The translations under genes and the position numbers were made by a program. Shown piece after piece: positions 8,507-18,673 of a stretch of DNA of 64,000 nt. The DNA is from Rhodospirillales bacterium (GTDB lineage: Bacteria > Pseudomonadota > Alphaproteobacteria > Acetobacterales > Acetobacteraceae): positions 1 through 64,000 of the forward strand of contig CANFKS010000004.1 of NCBI GenBank assembly GCA_947447625.1. Direction: 5' to 3'. The stretch's first letter is position 1; the number at the start of each line of letters is the position of its first letter. Under the pieces are notes generated by a model. The model made no database searches. It saw nothing but the letters and a program-made list of their open reading frames with translations, and was not told the DNA's origin.

Positions 8507-9424
8507 ATGAACAATCGGACGCCCGGCGCGTTGGTCGGTATGGGCGGTTATCTGATGGCCAGCCTGTTCTGGGGTTGGAACATTCCGCTGACATCGAACC
8601 TCCTGCGCCAGCTCGACCCGTTCTGGATCGCGCCGCTGCGCTACATCATCGCCGCGGTGGTCCTGGGCGTCATCCTGGTGGCGCGCGAGGGATGGCGCAA
8701 TCTGCGCGCGCCGGTGGCGCATTGGCGCGTTGCGGTGCTTGGGCTGTGCTGCGCCTGTTTCCTGGTTCTGTTCAACTTCGGCCTGCTTTACTCCAACGCC
8801 ATCACCGTCGCGGCCGTGATTGCCGGATCGCCCGTCTATGTCGCCCTGATCGCGCGCATCATGATCGGTGCCCGGCTGGAACGCGGCTTTCCGCTGGCCT
8901 GTGGCTTGACGCTGCTCGGCGCCGGCATCGCGATTTATGGCCGCGCCAGCAGTGCAAGCGAGGGTATCGGGATGCAGGGTGGCGAAATCCTGACCGTGCT
9001 CGCGATCGCGTGCTGGACGGTCTATTCGATCCTGGCGCAACGCTGGTTCCCCGTCGGCATCGGGCAGTTGCGCCGCACGGTGCTGACGACGGTATGGACG
9101 ATCCCGACTCTGCTGGTGTTCTGGGCCGCAGCCCGCCTCACCGGGCTTGCGCCGTCGCCCAATCTTGATCCGGGCGCCGCGGCGTGGCGCGACCTGGTGA
9201 TCACGGCGGCGTTCTGCACGGGCATCGCCACCGTCGCCTGGAACACCGGGGTGGCGCGCCTTGGCATCGCCACCGGGGCGATATGGCAAAACATGGTGCC
9301 GGTGTTCGCGGTGCTGATATCGATGCTGTTCTACGGCATCACGCCGCTGCCGGAGCACATCGTGGGCGGCGCGCTGGTGCTGTGCGGGGTGCTCTCCATG
9401 CAGTGGCGCAAGCTGCGGGGCTAG
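8507..9424 (+). CDS. DMT superfamily (EamA) transporter
   Basis: A 305-residue integral membrane protein with two EamA repeats and about ten hydrophobic segments (ending PEHIVGGALVLCGVLSMQW). The family exports or imports small metabolites such as amino acids. The start at 8507 has GGAGAAAG just upstream and matches the family N-terminus (GYLMASLFWGWNIPL); the frame is open upstream over the tail of the FAD gene. Last gene of the CoA-transferase operon, followed at once by a hairpin. Confidence 0.85.
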   Translation: MNNRTPGALVGMGGYLMASLFWGWNIPLTSNLLRQLDPFWIAPLRYIIAAVVLGVILVAREGWRNLRAPVAHWRVAVLGLCCACFLVLFNFGLLYSNAITVAAVIAGSPVYVALIARIMIGARLERGFPLACGLTLLGAGIAIYGRASSASEGIGMQGGEILTVLAIACWTVYSILAQRWFPVGIGQLRRTVLTTVWTIPTLLVFWAAARLTGLAPSPNLDPGAAAWRDLVITAAFCTGIATVAWNTGVARLGIATGAIWQNMVPVFAVLISMLFYGITPLPEHIVGGALVLCGVLSMQWRKLRG

Positions 9425-9427
9425 ATC

Positions 9428-9456
9428 GGGATGCCTGCGCGGTCGGCAGGCATCCC
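9428..9456. terminator. Hairpin terminator, GGGATGCC family
   Basis: A perfect 11-bp stem (GGGATGCCTGC / GCAGGCATCCC) with a 7-base loop, three bases after the DMT transporter stop and before the convergent SDR stop. No long T-tract follows. The same GGGATGCC..GGCATCCC stem recurs at 35651-35679, also preceded by TAGATC. Confidence 0.6.
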
Positions 9457-9486
9457 GCTCTCAGTTCCGCAGCGTGCGGGGGGGGG

Positions 9487-10254
9487 TCAAGCCGCGTAGT
9501 AGCCGCCATCGATGATGTGCGACGCCCCGGTCATGAAGGAGGCCTTGTCCGAACACATCCATACCACGGCCTCGGCGATTTCGTCCGCCGTGCCGAGCCG
9601 GTGCATCGGCACTTTGGCCATCAGCTCGTCATACCGCCGCTGCATGGTCTCATCGGTCATCGGTGTGGCGACATAGCCCGGATTGACGCAGTTCACCCGG
9701 ATTCCGTCCTGGGCATATTCCATGGCCGCGGTTTTGGTGAGGCCGACCACGCCGTGCTTGGCGGCGACGTAATGTGACGAGGCGGGCAGGCCGATCAGCC
9801 CGGCGATCGAGGCGGTATTGACGATCGCGCCGCCGCCATGGCCCAGCATGTGGCCGATTTCGTGCTTCATGCACAGGAACACGCCGCGCAGGTTGATCGC
9901 GATCATGGTGTCGAAACTGTCCTGGCTCATCTCGTGCGTGCGCCGGCCGACCGGCCCCGCGCCGCGCCCGCCGATGCCGGCGTTGTTGAAGGCGCAGTCG
10001 AGCGCGCCGAAGGCGGCCACCGTGCGCGCCACCATGGCGGCGACATCGGCCTCGATCGCCACATCGCCACCGAGCGCGATGGCCTGGCCGCCGGCGCTGT
10101 TGATGAGGGCCACGGTGGCTGCCGCGCTGTCTTCGGTACGATCCGCGACCGCGACACGGGCCCCTTCGCGTGCCATCATCACCGCGGTTGCCCGCCCGAT
10201 GCCGGACGCGCCGCCGGTCACGAAGGCGGTCTTGCCTGCGAGAATTCCTGTCAT
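9487..10254 (-). CDS. SDR-family NAD(P)-dependent oxidoreductase
   Basis: A 255-residue short-chain dehydrogenase/reductase. Visible motifs: TGGASGIG cofactor loop near residue 12, FNNAGIGG, catalytic Ser region (TASIAG) and SHYVAAKHG with the YxxxK pair, and the C-terminal TGASHIIDGGYYAA. Start 10254 has GGGGAGA upstream. It lies 62 bp behind the rhodanese gene on the same strand, so the two are probably co-transcribed. Substrate not determinable. Confidence 0.9.
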   Translation of the reverse strand: MTGILAGKTAFVTGGASGIGRATAVMMAREGARVAVADRTEDSAAATVALINSAGGQAIALGGDVAIEADVAAMVARTVAAFGALDCAFNNAGIGGRGAGPVGRRTHEMSQDSFDTMIAINLRGVFLCMKHEIGHMLGHGGGAIVNTASIAGLIGLPASSHYVAAKHGVVGLTKTAAMEYAQDGIRVNCVNPGYVATPMTDETMQRRYDELMAKVPMHRLGTADEIAEAVVWMCSDKASFMTGASHIIDGGYYAA

Positions 10255-10316
10255 GCTAGCTCTCCCCTGCGCCGGGTCGTTGATCGCCCGGCTGTGATGA
10301 TGATGTGGCGCCTGGC

Positions 10317-11189
10317 TCAGCCGGTTTCGATCGGCAGCGACGGATCGCGCGCCCATTCGCCCATCGAGGCGTCATAGAGCGTGAGGTCGTCGTAGCCGAG
10401 TTGGTGCAGCAGAAACAAGCCGATGGTGGCCGATATGCCACCGCCGCAATAGAAGATGACGCGCTTGTCCGGCGTGATGCCCTGGGCGTCGAACTTGGCC
10501 TGGGCATCGGCCAGGGTGGTGAAGCGCTTGGTTGCGGGATCGACCAGGGTGGCGGCCGAGACCTGGACGCTGCCCGGGATGCGGCCGGGCCGGCCGTAGC
10601 GGCTGGGCGCCGCGCCGCGGAACAATTCGTCGTTGAGCGCATTGACGATCGCCGTGCCGGGCTGGTGCAGCGCGGCGCGCACGATGTCGCGCTCGACGAA
10701 CAGGCCGGGACGGGGTGCTGCGACGAAGGTGGCGGCCGGGTAGCTGCGTGGTGCGCCGGCTGCGAGCGGGCGGCCCTCGTGTTGCCAGGCGTCAAACCCG
10801 CCATCGAGGACGGCAGCCTCGCAGCCCAGCGCGCGCAGCATCCACCAGAACCGGGTGGCCATCATCATGCTGCCGCGGCTGTAGAGCACAACGCGGGCAC
10901 CAGGGCCCACACCGTGGCGGCCGAAGGCGGCTTGCATCTGGGCAAGCGGGCCCATCATGAAGCGCAACGGCGTCGTCGGGTCGGAGAATTCGCCCTGGAT
11001 GTCGAGATAGCTGGAGCCCGGAATATGGGCGGCCTCGAACACCGCCAGCCCGGACACCGCGACATAGGGGACATCGACGCCCGGAGGGGGCGGCACGGTG
11101 GTGGTGGTGCAATCGAACAGCCGCAGCGCGGGGTCATCAAGGATGGCGGCAAGGTCGCTGGTGCTGATCAGGGCCTGCGGATCCCGCAT
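10317..11189 (-). CDS. sseA: Two-domain rhodanese sulfurtransferase (SseA type)
   Basis: A 290-residue tandem rhodanese protein. The C-terminal domain holds the active loop IFYCGGGISATIG (catalytic Cys in CGGGIS), close to the mercaptopyruvate sulfurtransferase pattern; the N-terminal domain lacks a Cys at the equivalent YSRGSMMM position and is structural. LDGGFDAW and the interdomain pattern are typical. It transfers sulfane sulfur from thiosulfate or 3-mercaptopyruvate to an acceptor. Start 11189 has GGGAGAGA upstream. Upstream partner of the SDR gene. Confidence 0.85.
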   Translation of the reverse strand: MRDPQALISTSDLAAILDDPALRLFDCTTTTVPPPPGVDVPYVAVSGLAVFEAAHIPGSSYLDIQGEFSDPTTPLRFMMGPLAQMQAAFGRHGVGPGARVVLYSRGSMMMATRFWWMLRALGCEAAVLDGGFDAWQHEGRPLAAGAPRSYPAATFVAAPRPGLFVERDIVRAALHQPGTAIVNALNDELFRGAAPSRYGRPGRIPGSVQVSAATLVDPATKRFTTLADAQAKFDAQGITPDKRVIFYCGGGISATIGLFLLHQLGYDDLTLYDASMGEWARDPSLPIETG

Positions 11190-11370
11190 GGCGTCTCTCC
11201 CTCATTGCTGTGCCGGCAGGCTCGCATGTCCGCACGATCCGCGCCAGCGTGCCCGCCTTGCCATCCCGGTGCGGAACCCTGGAGCCGATCCGGAGTGCGG
11301 CGCGATTGGTCCTGCATCGTGGCGTGCCGGCGGACTTGCAGCTTCCGCCTCGTGCTGGTCATGTGTGGGG

Positions 11371-12531
11371 ATGAGCGCATCATCCGCCGGCCGTCTTCCT
11401 CTCGTGCCGCTGTTTGCCCTGCTGGCCATCCGGGCGACCGGCGCCTTCCAGTTGCAGGCTGCAGCCGTTGCCGCGGCCTCGCTGATCGCCGATCGCGGCA
11501 TCAGCTATGCCGAGGTCGGCAGCTTGATGGGCGCCTATATGATCCCCGGCATCTTCGTCACCGTCCTGGGCGGGCTGCTGGCGGCCCGCATCGGGGACCG
11601 CCCGGTGCTGCGCGGCGCGATGATCCTGATGGCGGGCGGCGCCCTGGTATGCGCTTTTGCCGATAGTTTCGCGGGGCTCCTTGCCGGGCGCGTGATCTCG
11701 GGCTGCGGCGGGGTGGTGATGCTGATGCTGGTCATCAAGATGACGACCGACCGCTACGCCGGGCCGATGCTCTCGACGGCCTCCTCGACGGTGATCCTGT
11801 CATGGCCGATCGGGTTTGCGGCGTCGCTGGTGGTGCTCGGGCCGGTGGGCGAGACGCTCGGCTGGCGCTGGGTGCTGGGCCTGTCGGGGCTGCCGGTCGC
11901 GCTGGCGCTGGGGCTGACGTTTCTGGTCGGCCACGCCCCTGCCCTGCCGCCACGCGCCATCGGGGCGGTCGATCGTCGCGTCACCTGGCGGTTCATCGCG
12001 GCGGCGACCGGCAATTGGACGCTCTACAATGCCGGGTTCGCCGTCATGGCGGCATTTCTGCCCGCGTTCCTGATCGATGCCGGATATGCCGCCGCCTCCG
12101 CCGCGGCACGAGCGAGCATCGTGACCTGGAGCTTCGCACTCGCCATGCCGTTCTGCGGCTGGATCGCGGATCGGATGATCGGGCGCTCGGCCGCGGTGCT
12201 GGTGGGCGCGTTTGCGACCGGAGGCCTGATGCTCGTGGTCGCGCCCTCGGACGGCGCGTTGTGGGCGCTCGTGCTGCTCGGCATCGCCTACGCCGTGCCG
12301 CCCGGTGCGCTGACCTCGCAGGTCGGCGATGCCACGCCGCAGCCGGCGCGCGCGCTGGTGTTCGGGTGGTATAGTGCGGGATCGTATCTCGGTGTGACCG
12401 TCAGCTTGTGGATCGCCGGCGCCCTGCGCGATCACACCGGCTCCCCCAATGCACCGCTGCTGTTCGGCGGCGTTCTGATCCTTGCGATGCTGCCCTGCTT
12501 CGCCTGGTTCCGTGCCGAGGCCCGACGCTGA
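11371..12531 (+). CDS. MFS transporter
   Basis: A 386-residue major facilitator protein with about twelve hydrophobic segments, including GGLLAARIGDRPVLRGA at the loop 2-3 signature position. The open frame extends upstream to 11098, but that part is not membrane-like and overlaps the rhodanese promoter; 11371 begins just ahead of the first transmembrane helix. Resembles CynX/NarK-like uptake permeases in layout. Substrate unknown. Stands alone between the divergent rhodanese gene and the ABC-F gene. Confidence 0.8.
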   Translation: MSASSAGRLPLVPLFALLAIRATGAFQLQAAAVAAASLIADRGISYAEVGSLMGAYMIPGIFVTVLGGLLAARIGDRPVLRGAMILMAGGALVCAFADSFAGLLAGRVISGCGGVVMLMLVIKMTTDRYAGPMLSTASSTVILSWPIGFAASLVVLGPVGETLGWRWVLGLSGLPVALALGLTFLVGHAPALPPRAIGAVDRRVTWRFIAAATGNWTLYNAGFAVMAAFLPAFLIDAGYAAASAAARASIVTWSFALAMPFCGWIADRMIGRSAAVLVGAFATGGLMLVVAPSDGALWALVLLGIAYAVPPGALTSQVGDATPQPARALVFGWYSAGSYLGVTVSLWIAGALRDHTGSPNAPLLFGGVLILAMLPCFAWFRAEARR

Positions 12532-12603
12532 GGCCACGCCCTCCTTGCCTTCCAGCGCTGCCGTGCCATAAGCGCGCCGCAACCGCACCGAGCTTTTTGA
12601 CCC

Positions 12604-14223
<1,620 letters not shown>

Positions 14224-14227
14224 ACCC

Positions 14228-15016
14228 TCACAGCCCGAACAGCGCCCCATAGGAATCGGGCCCGCCGCGAACGCCGGCCAGACGCAGGCAATGCCACAGG
14301 CTGGTCTGGTTGGCCGACAGCACGGGGCGGGCGAGGTCGCGCTCCAGGGCGGCGATGATACCGACGCAGCGAAACCCGGTGCCCGCGATCAGCACCCCAT
14401 CCGCAGCATCGGGGCAGGCCGCGCGGATCTGGGCGTAAAGCGGCTCGATCTCCTGCTCGAAGCCCATCCCCTGCGGATACAAGTCGCCCGGCGGAAGATC
14501 GCGCCATTTGCGGCCGGGATCGTAGCGCATATGGCCTGCCGGCTCGAAGCCCCGGTCGCGGTAATAGGCGATGCCGGCCTCCACCGCCGCGTCATTGAAC
14601 CACGGCGGCAGCACCACAAAGGGCCGCCGCACGGCAGAGGCCAGCAGCGCTGCCGTGCTGTCGAGCCCGTTGGTGGTGATGGCCACGCCCGGGCCGATCA
14701 CGTCGGACAATGCCGCCACCACCGCATCGTCCCAACCCGGACCACCCAGGATGCTGCTCGAACTATGCCCCACAACCACGGCGGACAGGCGCATGGCGGC
14801 GAATTGCCGTGCCCCGCGCATCAGGTCATCCTCAAGCGTGACGCCCGAACGATCCGCCCGCCACCGCGCCCAGGGCGCCCCCGCCGTCACCCGCGCGGCA
14901 TGGACCGAGACATCGCGCGGCAGCATCGCCCACCATTCGGCCTCGGGCACCGCCTCGTTGCCGACGATGAACATGCCGATGCGGGCCTGCCAACCCCAAT
15001 TGTCGCGCCGCGTCAT
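14228..15016 (-). CDS. Asp/Glu racemase/maleate isomerase/arylmalonate decarboxylase superfamily protein lacking both catalytic Cys
   Basis: A 262-residue protein of the maleate isomerase/arylmalonate decarboxylase group (WGWQARIGMFIVGNE, VLSANQTSLWHCLRLAG). The two family cysteines seem absent: the first site reads VVVGHSSSSILGG, where CTS is expected, and the second reads LIAGTGFRCVGII, where SCTGLR is expected, leaving a Cys four residues later. The chemistry may therefore differ or be lost. Start 15016 has AAGGAG upstream. Last gene of the putative six-gene operon, 69 bp after pcaG. Confidence 0.78.
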   Translation of the reverse strand: MTRRDNWGWQARIGMFIVGNEAVPEAEWWAMLPRDVSVHAARVTAGAPWARWRADRSGVTLEDDLMRGARQFAAMRLSAVVVGHSSSSILGGPGWDDAVVAALSDVIGPGVAITTNGLDSTAALLASAVRRPFVVLPPWFNDAAVEAGIAYYRDRGFEPAGHMRYDPGRKWRDLPPGDLYPQGMGFEQEIEPLYAQIRAACPDAADGVLIAGTGFRCVGIIAALERDLARPVLSANQTSLWHCLRLAGVRGGPDSYGALFGL

Positions 15017-15085
15017 GCCATGGCTCCTTCGCGGCGAACCGATCTGCCCATCCCGGATCATCCGGCGTTCTCCTTGCGGCTGCAC

Positions 15086-15607
15086 TCAGATGTCGATGAA
15101 GACGGTTTCGCTGTCGCCTTGCAAGCGGATGTCGAGTCGCCAGACGGTGCTGCCTTCAGGCCTGGCCAGCAGCGTCGCGCGGCGGGAAGGCTCCGCGATC
15201 ATGCCGAGCAGCGGGTCCGTCGTGTTGAGCGCCTCGCCCTCGAAATAGGCGCGCGTATACAGCCGCGTGATGATGCCGCGCGCCAGGATGTTGATGGCGA
15301 TATGCGGCGCTTGCTGCGTATTGCCATGCCCCGGCACCGGCCCGGGCTTGAGCGTGGTCAGCCGGAATGTGCCGGATGCATCGGTGCCGGAGCGGCCATA
15401 GCCCGGAAAACGGTCCGAAACCGGGGGGCTTGCCTGCCAGATCTCGACGCAGGCATCCGTCACCGGATCGCCATTGCCGTCCGTGATGGTGCCGATCAGG
15501 GTGATCACCTCGCCCATCGCGCCAAAGCGCGTGAGATCCGCCAGACCCGTGTCATCGATCAGGTGCCAAAAGGGCCCGATCGTTTGGGCAGCCGTTGCGA
15601 TGCGCAT
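15086..15607 (-). CDS. pcaG: Protocatechuate 3,4-dioxygenase alpha subunit-like
   Basis: A 173-residue intradiol dioxygenase subunit (TAAQTIGPFWHL, then VTDACVEIWQASP and a beta-sandwich). The alpha subunit lacks iron ligands and completes the active site made with the beta subunit; the pair cleaves catechols such as protocatechuate between the hydroxyls. ATG 15607 lies two bases after the pcaH stop, so translation is coupled. No pcaB, pcaC or pcaD is nearby, so the true substrate may not be protocatechuate. Confidence 0.85.
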   Translation of the reverse strand: MRIATAAQTIGPFWHLIDDTGLADLTRFGAMGEVITLIGTITDGNGDPVTDACVEIWQASPPVSDRFPGYGRSGTDASGTFRLTTLKPGPVPGHGNTQQAPHIAINILARGIITRLYTRAYFEGEALNTTDPLLGMIAEPSRRATLLARPEGSTVWRLDIRLQGDSETVFIDI

Positions 15608-15609
15608 CG

Positions 15610-16323
15610 TCAAATCCCCATCGGCGTTGCGTCCCGCCCGCGCAGCACCACATCGAAGCGGTAGCCCAGCGCATGATCGGGCCGGGTCACGGCAAGATCG
15701 AAGCGCGAAATCAACCGCTCACGCGCCGCCTCGTCGGGAACAGAGTGGAAAATCGGATCAAGCGCCAGCAGCGGATCACCGGGGAAATACATTTGCGTGA
15801 TCAGCCGCGTGGCAAATCCCGGGCCGAACAACGAATAATGGATATGGTTCGGCCGCCAGGCATTGGCGTGGTTGCGCCATGGATAGGCACCCGGCTTGAT
15901 CGAGGTGAACTGGTACCACCCCTCGGCGTCGGTAAAGACCCGGCCATCGCCCTTGAAATGGGGGTCAAGCGGCGCGTCATGGGTATCGAGCGGGTGGCGA
16001 TAGCGGCCGGCCGCGTTGGCCTGCCAGATCTCGATCATGGTGTGCGGCACCGCCCGGCCGTCCTCGTCGGTGATCCGCCCGCGCACGATGATGCGCTCGC
16101 CCTGCGCGGCCTTGCCGCCGGTCACGGACAAATCGGCATTGGGCGGAAAATGCAGCGGCGAGAACACAGGCCCGGCAGCCTCGGTCAGGCTGTGGGGAAA
16201 CGCGATCGCCGGGCGCAGCGGATGGCGGCTGCGGGTGCTGCCATAGGACGGCGTGTCGTTGGACGGCTGGCTGCCCGGTGCTGCCGGCCTGAAGCCGATG
16301 ATGTCGCTCATTGTGGTTCGCAT
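15610..16323 (-). CDS. pcaH: Protocatechuate 3,4-dioxygenase beta subunit-like
   Basis: 237 residues from ATG 16323, or 233 from ATG 16311 (MSDIIGF); neither has a strong Shine-Dalgarno. Iron ligands expected for intradiol dioxygenases are visible: the Tyr in AAGRYRHP, the Tyr in KPGAYPW, and the HIH pair in RPNHIHYSLFG. IEIWQANAAGRY is the family signature. It forms the catalytic Fe(III) subunit with the adjacent alpha subunit. 86 bp after the oxygenase gene on the same strand. Confidence 0.88.
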   Translation of the reverse strand: MRTTMSDIIGFRPAAPGSQPSNDTPSYGSTRSRHPLRPAIAFPHSLTEAAGPVFSPLHFPPNADLSVTGGKAAQGERIIVRGRITDEDGRAVPHTMIEIWQANAAGRYRHPLDTHDAPLDPHFKGDGRVFTDAEGWYQFTSIKPGAYPWRNHANAWRPNHIHYSLFGPGFATRLITQMYFPGDPLLALDPIFHSVPDEAARERLISRFDLAVTRPDHALGYRFDVVLRGRDATPMGI

Positions 16324-16409
16324 TGCCTGGGTTTGGGGACGCCTCGCGGCGGGGGCCAAGGATCGCAGAGAGGGCCAGCCTATCCTTGAACGGCAAGGGA
16401 TGGTCGCCG

Positions 16410-17378
16410 TCAGGCAGGGTTCTTGCGGTATTGGTAGTTCTTGTCGAGCCGTTCCATCAGATAGTCGCCATAGCGCACCGGGCGGTGCAGCGGCGGGGCG
16501 GAGGCATCGGTGCAGGTGGGCACGCAGGCGACGATGCTGTCCATCGACATGTCGAAGAAATAGGGACACGAAAACCGATCCCCGCCCGACAGGTTTTTCA
16601 CCCGGTGCGGCGTCGACTGCCAGCGCCCGTTGGTCCAGCGGCTCAGCATGTCCGCCACATTGACCACCCATGTCCCCGGCACCGGCGGCGCCTTGAGCCA
16701 GGTGCCGTCGTTGCGCCGGACTTCGAGGCCGCCGGCGGTGTCCTGGCACAGGATGGTCAGGAAGCCGTAATCGGTATGCGGCGCCGAGCCGAATGCATCA
16801 TCCGGGCTGTCCGGCGGCTGCGGCGGATAATGCAGCAGGCGCAGGAATGTCGTGGGCTGCTCGAAATGGGCTGCGAACCACTCGGGCGCCAACCCCAGAG
16901 CCAGCGCCATCGGGCGCAGCAGACGACGGCAGAACGCCAGCATGGCCGCCTCGTAGGCCGCGACCGCAGCGCGAAACCCCGGCAGCTCCGGCCACTGGTT
17001 CGGCCCGTGCACCTCGGTGCCGTAGCGCGGGTCCGACGGGTCGACCTCGTGCATGATCATCAGCGATTCCGAGAAATTCGGCCGCTTCACGCTCGCCACC
17101 GTCGAGGTCACGATCAGCGAGGAATTCGGCGCCATATAGCCGCGATGCGACGCGTTCATCGCCAAGGCCCGCTTGGCCGCCTCGGATTGGGCATGGAAGG
17201 CCTGCGAGGCCGCGAACAGCTGGTCCGTCAGCGCCGGGCTGATGCCGATGTTGCGGAAATAGCAGAAGCCGACGGTGGAGAAGATCGCGTCGAGTTCGGC
17301 CGCGATCGCCCGCTCGCCCGCTTCGCCGTCGGCCAGGCGGGACATGTCGATGATGGGGAGTTCTGTTGTCATGGTCAT
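16410..17378 (-). CDS. Isopenicillin N synthase-like Fe(II)/2-oxoglutarate oxygenase
   Basis: A 322-residue non-haem iron oxygenase. N-terminal DIOX_N-like segment (LPIIDMSRLADGE), then the facial triad: HTD in GSAPHTDYGFLTILCQD and a distal His in WQSTPHRVKN, followed by RFSCPYF whose R-x-S binds 2-oxoglutarate. Its ATG overlaps the aminotransferase stop (ATGA), so the two are translationally coupled. Enzymes of this group hydroxylate, desaturate or cyclise small molecules; the substrate is unknown. An in-frame ATG at 17372 is an alternative start. Confidence 0.88.
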   Translation of the reverse strand: MTMTTELPIIDMSRLADGEAGERAIAAELDAIFSTVGFCYFRNIGISPALTDQLFAASQAFHAQSEAAKRALAMNASHRGYMAPNSSLIVTSTVASVKRPNFSESLMIMHEVDPSDPRYGTEVHGPNQWPELPGFRAAVAAYEAAMLAFCRRLLRPMALALGLAPEWFAAHFEQPTTFLRLLHYPPQPPDSPDDAFGSAPHTDYGFLTILCQDTAGGLEVRRNDGTWLKAPPVPGTWVVNVADMLSRWTNGRWQSTPHRVKNLSGGDRFSCPYFFDMSMDSIVACVPTCTDASAPPLHRPVRYGDYLMERLDKNYQYRKNPA

Positions 17379-18658
17379 ATCCGGGTCTCGGTGGCGGGGT
17401 CGGCGAGCAGGGCATCGAGCGAGGCGCCGAAGCGCGCGATGATCTCCTCGACCACAGGATCGCTCATCGCCGTCGATGTGGCCAGCGCTGCCCGCGGCGT
17501 GGGGAACAGCCCGCTCACCAGCATCGCCATGTGATGCCGCTTGACCATCTCCAGATCCGGCCGCGTCGCGCCGAACACGCAGCCGGGGCCGGGATCGAAA
17601 AAGAACCACGACACCAGCGACCCCACCCGGCGCGTCCATACCGGCAACCCGATGGCCGCGGCCTTGTGCTTGATCGCCGCCTCGATGCGCGCAGCCCATC
17701 CCCCGATCCGGTCGATCTCGGCCTGGCCGAGATGGCGCATCGAGACCCCGCCCGCCACCATCGACAACGGATTGCCGCTGAAGGTGCCGGAGGCCAGCAC
17801 CGTGCCGCGCGTCGGGTTCGTCAAATCCATCAGGGCGCGCTTGCCGCCGACGCCGCCGATCGGAAAACCGCCGCCGATGATCTTGCCCATCATCGTCAAA
17901 TCCGGGTCGATCCCCATCAGCTTCTGATACCCGCCATCGGACACGCGCAGCGATATCACCTCATCGAGCACGAACACCGCGCCCACCGCGGCGCATGCGG
18001 CCTTCACCTTGTCGAAAAATCCGGCCTCCGCCTCGGCGAAGCCGCCGGACCCCATGATCCCTTCGACAAACACCCCGGCCAGTTCCGGCCCATGCGCACG
18101 GATCGCGGCGACGAACGCATCCGTGCCATAGGGCGCGACAAAATGGCTCGGCCCCGCCAGACCCTTCGAGCCGAGCGAGGTGTCGTACATCGAGCCATGA
18201 TAGCCGCCCTCGGCCATCAGAAACTTGTAGCGCCCGGTCGCGCCCCGGCAGATGTTGATCGCGAGGTTGAAGGCCTCGGTGCCGGAATTGTTGAACAGCA
18301 CGCGCTCGACCGAGGGCACGCGCGCCACGATCTGCTCGGCGAGATCGACCTGCGGCGCGTTGTTGGCCGACCATACGCTGCCGCGTTCGAGCTGCGCCGT
18401 CACCGCCTCGATCACCGGGCGGAACGCGTAGCCATGGATCATGCTGAAAAAATTCGAGCCGAGATCGATGTAGCGATTGCCATCGATATCATGCAGGAAC
18501 GGCCCCTCCGCCCGCGCCACCGTCACCGGATAGGGCGGATGAAACGAGATCCCGCGGGACGAGGTGATCGGCAGGGACGCAAGCCCCCGCGCTTCGAAGG
18601 CGGCGGATTGCGGGGTGCGGGCGATATAGGTGGATTCGAGGGAAATGCTATTGAGCAT
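17375..18658 (-). CDS. Class III PLP aminotransferase (glutamate-1-semialdehyde aminomutase-like)
   Basis: A 427-residue fold-type I PLP enzyme. Motifs: NNSGTEAFNLAINICRG (phosphate-binding), VFVLDEVISLR (Asp for pyridine N), and GKIIGGGFPIGG with the Schiff-base Lys. These fit GSA-aminomutase-like and beta-amino-acid transaminases. Heme biosynthesis is unlikely given the catabolic setting. It starts 15 bp after the hydrolase stop and overlaps the oxygenase start, so the three are one unit. Confidence 0.88.
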   Translation of the reverse strand: MLNSISLESTYIARTPQSAAFEARGLASLPITSSRGISFHPPYPVTVARAEGPFLHDIDGNRYIDLGSNFFSMIHGYAFRPVIEAVTAQLERGSVWSANNAPQVDLAEQIVARVPSVERVLFNNSGTEAFNLAINICRGATGRYKFLMAEGGYHGSMYDTSLGSKGLAGPSHFVAPYGTDAFVAAIRAHGPELAGVFVEGIMGSGGFAEAEAGFFDKVKAACAAVGAVFVLDEVISLRVSDGGYQKLMGIDPDLTMMGKIIGGGFPIGGVGGKRALMDLTNPTRGTVLASGTFSGNPLSMVAGGVSMRHLGQAEIDRIGGWAARIEAAIKHKAAAIGLPVWTRRVGSLVSWFFFDPGPGCVFGATRPDLEMVKRHHMAMLVSGLFPTPRAALATSTAMSDPVVEEIIARFGASLDALLADPATETRI

Positions 18659-18673
18659 GATTGTTATGTCCCA

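Noticed and set aside
6742-8514. 590-codon frame antisense to the crotonase and FAD genes
   Set aside because: Arg/Ala-rich shadow translation with no motif.
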